A DNA stretch of 64,000 bases, from positions 19,556,227 to 19,620,226 of the forward strand of contig OZ010577.1 in NCBI GenBank assembly GCA_963932145.1. The letters are read 5' to 3'. The stretch's first letter is position 1. Every line of letters starts with the position of its first letter. A model generated the notes under the pieces. The model did not search any database. It was not told where the DNA came from and saw nothing but the letters and a program-made list of their open reading frames with translations. A program made the translations under genes and the position numbers. Positions 56,717 through 64,000 of the stretch are shown piece after piece. This stretch comes from Acanthosepion lycidas. Its lineage: Eukaryota; Mollusca; Cephalopoda; Sepiida; Sepiidae.

Positions 56717-57423
56717 CACTCTGAGGAAATGTGCCCAACCTTGTTGCACTGAAAACACTATATCCCGCGGCAGGATCGTCGGGTCTGGATAGCTGTCTTC
56801 TCCGAGTAGCCTTGCCTGCAACCCTTTGCCGCAATGCCGCCCATCCGTTGAGCTGCTATATTCGTCTGTTGAGCTGCTATATTCGTCTGTTGAGCTGCTG
56901 CGGCAACTGACTCATCCGGCTCTTTGCTATCGGTCATAACGGCCCGAGCGCGAGTCAGGATCTGGTCCAACGTCATAGTGTCCATTCTGGATGATGCACG
57001 GAGAAGTTGCTTGACTTGTTGCGGCAGTCCAGAAACGAAGGCACACGTCATCCATTGTTCAGGCAGTTGGCCGCCAACCAACAAAGCTAGCCGTTTCAGC
57101 TCTGCTAAACATTCGTCTACCGTTTCCCCTAGCCGAAATCGCCATGACACAAACTGATCATACGCAGTGAATGAATCCACTGCATATGCAGTTATAAGGG
57201 CCTGCTTAATCTGCTCTGGACCTGACCTCTGCTCCTTTGTCAGTTGCTGATATACAGAGAGAGCCCCGGCTCGCAAGTGCAGTGGCAATACACGCTCGAC
57301 TTTCTTCATCTCACAAAGTTCACAAACCAACTCCACATTTTCAATCCATTCTACAATTGGTAGATCAGTAGCAGCTCCACTAAATTCAGGTATCAGCCTG
57401 ATATCGAAACTTCTGTCCGCCAT
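56717..57423 (-). pseudogene. Gag region of the 53.2-57.9 kb fossil
   Basis: Minus-strand segment that likely starts MADRSFDIRLIPEFSG at 57423. It continues VEWIENVELVCELC, FVSWRFRLGETVDECLAELK and CAFVSGLPQQVKQLLRASS, the pattern of a Ty3-type capsid. A C-x2-C-x4-H-x4-C knuckle lies at the 3' end. QQTNIAAQ is repeated in tandem near 56860-56900. Fossil. Confidence 0.8.
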
Positions 57424-57448
57424 GATTAGAGAAAATGTCAAAATAGCT

Positions 57449-57904
57449 TGTAGATTAAATAAGTCTATTGCTCTCCCAACAGTCACTTGTACAAATCACA
57501 ATATCGCTGGTTCAATTCACCGTCCTCACTTTCTTCACACGTCACTACGTATAGCCAACATTTCTCTCCTTTTTCACTGCTCCAGCACTCTTTTATCAGG
57601 CAAACACCGCGGTTCACCAGCCAATCAGGGTTCTTCGCTGTTATTCTCGGTTACAAAGGCAAATTGCCTCCTTCAGTTCGACCAATCAGCACAGAACTTG
57701 CTATTGGTGGAAGCATTCCAAACTGTACAAAAAACCCTCATCCTTGCACATACTGCTAGAATGGCTGGATGGGAGAGTAATGCCATTTTCATGAAGCAAA
57801 CTTGCTGATGTCACGTGCCGCACGTTAAGGTAAGACCCTTATTTTCCTATACACCAGATGCAAGCCAGTCTGGCTCGCTTGCTTCTACGGGGCTGTTCAC
57901 CACA
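57449..57904 (-). repeat. 5' LTR (right) of the 53.2-57.9 kb fossil
   Basis: A 456-bp partner of the LTR at 53225-53678, with the same TGTAG start and CACCACA end on the plus strand. It is followed leftward by a short leader and the gag start. Confidence 0.93.
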
Positions 57905-59184
57905 GGATCATTTATTTTTAAATATAAATATCATTTTCTTAATTATTGCACTGCTGGTATTCCATAATTCTTTAATTTTTTGGCATGTATTTTAAGAGAC
58001 AGGGATGACAGTAGGAAACTACTGTTCTTGACCTGTAATATCACAGGCTACTATGTGTAAATAAATGTTATTTTTATTACATTTGAAGCAAAAAGTAAGC
58101 ATTACTTTTACAAAATACAACTTATTAATCATTATGTTTACTCACTCACTTTGAAACAAATATCTAGGGCAAATATTGGAGGACTTTTAAATTTGTTGTT
58201 TATATTTTTCATCAATAATGAAGGTTCAATGACTTGATTATTGAGGTGTCAACATACAAATGTTTTTAAAAAGTCTAAAAACTTTATTTACATACAGAAG
58301 TCTATTTTTCTTTTCCTATGCTATTATCTTTCAAATAAAAACAAAATTTAACTTCAAAGAAGACATTTTTGTTTTTGTTTTGTTTTTTTGTTTGTTTTTT
58401 TTTTTTTGAAACCCGTGGCATTTAATAAATGCTCTTTATTTCCCCAAAGCCAAATATGCCTATAGCTTCAAACATTCCCACCTAAATATGCCTCCTCAGA
58501 TAACTTAAGTATTAAACCCAAGAAATACCTCTTTTCAGGATAAATTTAAATTCAAAATTTAAATAAAATAACTAAAAAGCTCATCACCACCCCAAACTGA
58601 GGAAATTATTAATGGACAGCATATCTATTGATCTTCAGCAAGTTTTCTTTTAAATGTTACAAAAAAAAAAAAAAATCTTTCAAAAATAAAAACAGCTAAA
58701 AAAGAATGACCAGTAAAATTAAAAATAAATTGGAGGATCTGCAACACTAATTCAGAATAAACCCCCATGCCTAATGCTGATAGTGTGAAAGCAACAGAAT
58801 AAAAATAATGAAAAGTAAAAACTAAAAAGTAAAACTAAAGGGCAGGATGATGCCAAGAAGTGCCATCAATTAAACTTAAAGACACAAGACTCAAAAATTC
58901 CGTAAGTTCCAACCGGACACAAAATGGGGGGGGGGGGCAATATTAAAATGAAGAGTTGACTGGCATATTGGAGAGAAAATATTATAACAAGAATGACCAA
59001 ATATAGTATCTTGGACGCAGCGTTGTACCTGATTTTTATTTTATTTATTTATTTATTTTTTTTTTTTTTTTAGGAGAGAGAACTTGGAACCAAACTGGTA
59101 CGGGCTTTTTTTTTTTTTTAAAGCACAACAGAGTGAATGTCACGTACTTGGAAATGTAAAGTGTAATAAAATTTCAAGATTGAC

Positions 59185-59231
<47 letters not shown>

Positions 59232-60600
59232 AAATTTGGAATTAAATTTCTGCTCAGAATTGTCTTGTGTCATTTTAATGTTATCAAAATTTCAACCTAA
59301 TTTTCCAATCCATGTGAGTGAATTTCATTTTCATGGAAATATTTTAAAAACAAGACGGTTATGGTTTACAACAGGCTTTTTTTATCTGTTGATTTTTTTA
59401 AGTTTAAATTAAAAATTTAAAATCACAAAAGCGGACGTTGTTGAATTGAAACAAAAAAAAAAAAATAACATATCGGGAAAAGAGCATAAAAAACAATACT
59501 TCTCTATAAAAATAAGGCAAATAAAAATGTTAACTTTTTAAAAGACTAAAAAAAAAACTCATACACCAAGAACAGATGCATCAGTTTCACAATTCATCTT
59601 TACCTAAAATAAAAAAAACGTATTATTAACCTAGAAAAGCGAAAAATGGTGACATTAAATAAAAATTTACAGGTGAAAGAGAGATATGTCGAAGTTTTAC
59701 TAATATTTCATAAGATTCCTATGCAATGTCTTTTCTCGAGCAAGTCAGCTACAATAAATAAACACTAAAACCAATATGACAACGTTAAAATAGAAAAAAA
59801 AAGGTTTCTCGTTAGAGGTGCACTTAGATGCAGAGAAGGTCATAAAATGAGGGATCATATTTTATAAATCAACAGTAAAAGAAACGGTCCCTCATATTGT
59901 GACCATTCAAGACAGTCTCGGTCAGCCCAGGTTTATGTAATAATATTTAAGGGAAAATCGTTTTAAAATAGATGATGATTGACAGAAAAGGAAAAGAAAA
60001 ACATTTAAAACTAACAATAATCTTCAATGAAGAAAAATGACAACACATGAAATTATTGCATGTGTTTTTTTTAAAACTACTAACAGAACTAAACCAAAAT
60101 TATCGCTATAGTTATTGAGAATAAAAGAAATCAAGGTGGAAATAAAAATATTCTTAATTCTCTAGTTACCATAAGTAAGTTGTTATTGTTTTTGTTTTTC
60201 TATATACAGGAATAAGACAATGAAAGATTTTGAAAAAAAAATCAATTGAAACCAGAATAATATAGAAACACGAGAGAAAAGAGAAAGAAGAAAAGATGAA
60301 TTATGAAATATAAACATTGAAAGATATTTTTATAACTAGGTCAGAAACAGAGTTTAGTTTTACATGTATGGGTAAAGAATAACTATACCCCCACTTTATG
60401 ACCACTTGTACTTATTATCAATACTATTATTATTATTATTATTATTATTGCATACATTGAAATACACACACACATTAAGGGGGGGCACGAAGTAAAAACA
60501 ACACAAGCATTTCTAGTGCATTGGCACTGTAAAAATTAACAAGGGCAGTTTTTAAAATAAATAAATAAAGAAAAGAAAAACAGTGTATGGAAACAAAGAT
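57905..60600. other. AT-rich stretch without recognised elements
   Basis: Contains an A run at 59188-59228, T-rich interrupted runs at about 58365-58408 and 59040-59072, a 12-G run at 58926-58937 and (ATT)n at 60424-60449. No transposon signatures were seen. If the candidate first exon at 60.6 kb is real, this would be the start of its intron. Confidence 0.45.
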
Positions 60601-60622
60601 TTGTAGAATGAAATCTACTTAC

Positions 60623-60717
60623 CTTCCACCACAGGCACTGGAACAGAAATTTTTCCCCCAGTGCAAGGCCTTAGGTCATAACTACTAAGGGCAAAACCCA
60701 AACATAGCAGCAGCCAT
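60623..60717 (-). other. Candidate non-coding first exon with splice donor
   Basis: On the minus strand the sequence CCTGTGGTGGAAG is followed by GTAAGTAG, a strong 5' splice-site match (intron would begin at 60622). Upstream of it lies a short open frame, MAAAMFGFCP then stop (60685-60717), which would be an upstream ORF. This patch is less AT-rich and more complex than its flanks. A transcription start between the CRE palindrome and about 60720 would make this a leader exon. No coding exon can be linked to it within the window, so the gene is unknown. It could be a chance donor. Confidence 0.35.
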
Positions 60718-60730
60718 TACTGTTGTTCCA

Positions 60731-60738
60731 TGACGTCA
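60731..60738. promoter_or_regulatory. Perfect CRE palindrome TGACGTCA
   Basis: Full consensus site for CREB/ATF-type bZIP factors, set in a more G+C-rich patch (about 60620-60920) within AT-rich DNA. It lies about 110 bases upstream (minus strand) of a consensus splice donor. A GTTATCTTT...AAAGATAAC inverted repeat lies at about 60804-60836. Confidence 0.5.
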
Positions 60739-63171
60739 CAAGGAAGCTAAATATGCAAGTCGATGGAGTTATCTGCTCTTAGTTTTCACTCCTTGCCAGT
60801 TTTGTTATCTTTTTTTTTCCGTCAGGGAAAGATAACCTCGTCTCCAAACTCAATTCTGGAGAGCCACTGTTAAAGGAGTTGGTTATCATGGATCGGTGCT
60901 TTGGTTTTAGGGTTGGATTGCCAGTTTGAATTGCCTTGGTGTTAATATACCTAATATTAGGGTAATATATGTATAAACAATGGAAGAATAACTAACATTA
61001 TATTTAGGATACCTATACTTTTAGCTGATTGCTATTAAAAATTATCTTTATATCATCTTTTTAAAATAAAAACTGTAATAATTTATCTGATGTATGAATA
61101 TGCAGAGGTCTATTTGATTCATCATAAACATTTAGGAGATGATATCTTGCAGCAAAATACTGTTTTCATCAACTGTATAATTGTCTGCTATGTTGCGAGC
61201 AATGATAGGCTTATCTAAATATACTCTAAAATCATATTTGACACATTTTCCTTTATAATGTCTTTTTGGGTAGTGGGATCAATTATCATTCCAGCTTATA
61301 AATAAAAATATGAACAAGTTTATTTAGTATATTAATACTTTTATGGTGTTCTGAGTGACAAAGATATATATATATATATTCTTGCCTTCATACAACAGCT
61401 AAAGTTTCAGCATCTAAACAAGTGAAAACCTCAAATCAGTATATTCCTAGGTCTCAGCTATATAAAATCTATACATAAAACCTCTGTGACTACCTTTAAA
61501 ACTATAAACTAATAATACAGATATCATGTAAGAATATATCAATATATAAATAATATATGGATTAAATTACCTGGTAAAATGTTATTTCATACTCATTTTC
61601 CTCATATTAAAGATATATATTTTACAGTTTGTGAAACTGCAAAAATATTTCAAAAAATAAAAAGTAAAAAAAAACTTCTGTGTACACACATAGATGGTAA
61701 CTATTTCTCAACAGCACACAAAAATTGGTACTAAAATTCCATTAATTATTTTTTACCTAATCAGAGAGGTTACTGAGCCCATTTTTGGTAACCCCTATTT
61801 TTGAGCCTATCTTACCTGTATAAATAACATAGTTATCCTTGAATATCTTGATAAACATCTCATCAGTATGCCAAACTTGTTGAAGAAGACAGTAAAATCA
61901 GGTCAATTATTCTTCCCAGTTTCTCTTGACATGTAAACCATGTTTACATGTTTTCTATTATGTGAGGAGGAGATGGGTGCTGCTAAGTAACTTCATTTAT
62001 CCAAGTTATATAAAAGAATGCAATCAGCTTAGTATTCATCCTAGTGCTAGTATTATATAATTCAATATTAACTTCCCCATGTTACTTGGAGATAAAATTA
62101 GGCATTAAAATCTCAATGTTTACCATATTTAATGGGTTATAAAAGACACATGTTATAAGATCCTTCTGCCATTCCAATAAAGTATATTAAGAAAAAATTG
62201 TTGAATTTAAATGAAACAAAACTAAAACTTCAACCATGCAATTTCTGCAGCCCAGCTCAAAAACAATTTGCCTTCTGTGCATTTTTTCACAAGTTTGTAA
62301 AATTCTATTATGTAGGGTAAAATATATAGGTCTTGTATACTACCAGATACGTTATGTAGTCTGTTTAGTAGCCTACTTTGTTACAGATATTCATCATCTG
62401 TTTGAAACATTGAGTCAAGTTCAGAACTATGCGATTTTAGGTGCTATAAAAGTCCGATTTCCAACAATGATAAAACACATTTCAATCTATGTGAAATCTA
62501 TAATCCAAATATATATGTAACGTGACTTCTTCTATTATTAAATGAAAATAAACAGAAATTAGTAAAATTAAAATTGAGAAGCTTCAAAAAGAAAAGCATG
62601 TATATAGATAGATAGATAGCTAGCTAGATAGATAGATACAGAGAGAGAGATCATTCTTGAGAAATCTATGCACATTCAGATTATTTTAGACAGGGGAGAT
62701 AATTCGTGATTTTGATGAAAGATGAATTTTTATAAATCTTTTATAAAATTATTAAATTCAAGAAAATAAACATAGCAGTTTGTGAACAATTGAACACCTC
62801 CATTGTGCTGTAGTTGTTGTTTCCATAAATTTTCACACAATCTATTCTATAGCTTACATCAGTTATATAATTCTAATGAAAGAAAGGGCTATCTTTTTCT
62901 TTTTTGACCCAAATATAGTAATCAGACTGTTTCATTCCTTATGAATGTTGCACAATAAACCAGATAAAATGGTGTAACAACATAAACAAATGAAAAAGTA
63001 GTTTAATTATAAAAACAAAGTCTAAAAACTGCATGCGTATTTATAATAATTGAAAGAAAATACAGCTGATAGATTCTATGGCCATCTTCACAAGAAGTGA
63101 TAAAAAGGGGTGTTTTTTTAAAAACAAATTTATAAAGACATAAACGAAAAAAAACAGAAGCAATTAATAAG

Positions 63172-63174
<3 letters not shown>

Positions 63175-63213
<39 letters not shown>

Positions 63214-63223
63214 TAGATAGATA
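63175..63223. repeat. (TA)n(GATA)n microsatellite
   Basis: TA run passing into GATA units. Confidence 0.95.
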
Positions 63224-63400
63224 CACCTAGTATATTGGGGGTTTTTCTTTGGGCTTCAGACCTGCATCTGTGCGATTTGTTCGACAGTAGTTCATGTTTG
63301 TAGCTCTTTCTTTTTTTAAAACCTTTTTTTCCCTCGAGATTGATTTCATTATTTGCAAATCAAAAATTCGAGGGTTTTTCGAAACAAGTCTAGTTATCTA

Positions 63401-63403
<3 letters not shown>

Positions 63404-63475
<72 letters not shown>

Positions 63476-63492
63476 TATGTATATAATAAATG

Positions 63493-63529
<37 letters not shown>
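63404..63529. repeat. (TA)n(GATA)n(TA)n microsatellite cluster
   Basis: TA and GATA units at 63404-63475, a short TATG-bearing interruption, then TA again to 63529. Confidence 0.95.
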
Positions 63530-63531
<2 letters not shown>

Positions 63532-63758
63532 AGGTACAATTCCAACATTTGTAACATTTAATTTAAAAGTGGGCTCAATACAGAGTAGAGCAATATTAAA
63601 TATTTTTGGATATTACACCAAAAACATGTAAAAATCTCTACACAATTGCAGTTATGTTTCAATGCGTATCAAAAGTTCAATGACAATTCTTCAGCTGCCA
63701 CTTAAGTTAAAGACAGTTTGATGTACATAGGTCCTTAATTTCTGTACACACAATTATT

Positions 63759-63764
63759 TTTATT
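63759..63764 (-). terminator. Candidate poly(A) signal AATAAA (minus strand)
   Basis: Lies about 145 bases downstream of the stop codon of the candidate terminal exon. Such hexamers are frequent by chance in AT-rich DNA, so support comes only from position. Confidence 0.25.
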
Positions 63765-63908
63765 TTGGTATGACTTTTGCTAGATTTTGCAATTAATTTT
63801 GATTATTCCCAAATTTACTTCCAAGTTATAAAAATTGTTATCATAGAAAAAAAATTATTGCAAAAAATCACATAAAAGATTGCCGAAAACAATTGCAGTA
63901 ATGAAAAC

Positions 63909-64000
63909 TTAGGAATCCAAAATTTCAGGATTATGGGTCTGGATCCAACCCAGAATGTTTTTAATCTGTCCATAGAGTTGGCCTGATTCTAAAATGGTAT
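63909..64000 (-). CDS. Candidate 3'-terminal coding exon of a host gene (partial)
   Basis: On the minus strand the window edge opens into a frame reading TILESGQLYGQIKNILGWI and then QTHNPEILDS, ending in TAA at 63909-63911. It is incomplete at the right edge. The residues (Gly, Gln, Trp, His, Pro, Asp and Glu spread evenly) differ sharply from the Phe/Ile/Lys/Asn translations of the surrounding DNA, and the codons are not repeat-derived. A possible splice acceptor, CATTTTAG, occurs at 63989-63996 on the minus strand; alternatively the frame is simply open through the edge. No domain is recognisable from 30 residues, so the gene is not named. The chance of 30 open codons in such AT-rich DNA is not negligible, hence modest confidence. 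Confidence 0.45.
   Translation of the reverse strand, partial: TILESGQLYGQIKNILGWIQTHNPEILDS

Larger units (their letters stand above)
53225..57904 (-). mobile_element. Ty3-like LTR-element fossil with both LTRs
   Basis: A 4.7-kb minus-strand element of Ty3/mdg4 (Metaviridae) type, with LTRs at 53225-53678 and 57449-57904. Parts in minus-strand order: gag (about 56760-57423), a CCHC knuckle (about 56717-56758), aspartic protease (56333-56690), reverse transcriptase (55694-56278), RNase H (54850-55276) and integrase (about 53965-54855, zinc finger and start of core at 54475-54800). A polypurine tract (GGGGGGAA) abuts the 3' LTR. The order RT, RNase H, integrase fits Ty3. The element is full length but broken in roughly five or more places. 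The LTRs differ at about 20 of 455 positions by eye, so it is the youngest of the three LTR-type fossils. No clear target duplication was seen. Its base composition is far richer in G+C than the host DNA. Confidence 0.92.
60920..63535. other. AT-rich spacer with microsatellites, no recognisable gene
   Basis: Compound TA/GATA/GA repeats at 62605-62651, 63175-63223, 63404-63475 and 63493-63529. A 94-codon plus frame at 62236-62520 (MQFLQPSSKT...) has no motif and is Ile/Val/Tyr-rich; it is probably chance. No element ends seen. Confidence 0.45.

Noticed and set aside
62236-62520. 94-codon plus frame
   Set aside because: No motif, no flanking splice or promoter evidence, and AT-driven residue content; kept only as part of the spacer.
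1-64000. CRISPR array, bacterial operon or integrated phage
   Set aside because: No regularly spaced direct repeats with unique spacers, no ribosome-binding-site-led gene clusters; repeats are microsatellites and eukaryotic transposons.

Overview
The window looks like a stretch of animal nuclear genome. It is very AT-rich, has no operons or dense coding, and is full of microsatellites, poly(A) tracts and broken transposable elements. The element mix suggests a lophotrochozoan, most likely a cephalopod mollusc (octopus-like): tRNA-derived SINEs, many 5'-truncated LINEs of one family, a Penelope-like element with a GIY-YIG domain, Tc1 remnants, tiny palindromic mariner MITEs and Ty3-type LTR fossils. 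The organism is an inference; nothing in the sequence proves it.

Layout. 1-8 kb: mostly unannotatable AT-rich DNA with a mariner MITE (2334-2415), a truncated LINE (3060-4162) and a second MITE (7680-7759). 8.0-9.8 kb: a nest with two related tRNA-derived SINE copies, then a Tc1 remnant sitting in a TA microsatellite and itself hit by an inverted pair of a second SINE. 9.8-19 kb: AT-rich spacer with two LINE 3' ends. 19.1-20.5 kb: a LINE of a divergent subfamily, split by a MITE. 22.0-24.4 kb: an old minus-strand Ty3-like fossil. 24.5-25.5 kb: another Tc1-type remnant. 28.9-29.6 kb: LINE 3' end. 32.6-33.25 kb: a decayed LINE of a different family on the minus strand. 35.7-40.2 kb: two Penelope-like copies, a small minisatellite and a SINE. 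41.06-44.77 kb: a palindromic MITE beside a small LTR fossil that has 5-bp target repeats and a MITE inside it. 45.6-50.3 kb: two LINE copies in opposite orientation. 53.2-57.9 kb: a minus-strand LTR fossil with both LTRs, about 4-5% diverged from each other and clearly richer in G+C than its surroundings.

Host content is sparse and lies at the right end. At 63909-64000 a minus-strand open frame with unbiased composition ends in a stop and looks like the last coding exon of a gene entering from the right. At about 60.62-60.75 kb there is a promoter-like patch with a perfect CRE palindrome, followed on the minus strand by a consensus splice donor. It could be a non-coding first exon whose intron would extend left through the repeats. 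No intact protein-coding gene, rRNA, functional tRNA or CRISPR array was found. The most interesting observations are the near-identical mariner hairpins with Hsmar1/MADE1-like ends, which are candidates for small-RNA precursors; the nested insertions, which give relative ages; and the two host-gene edges.
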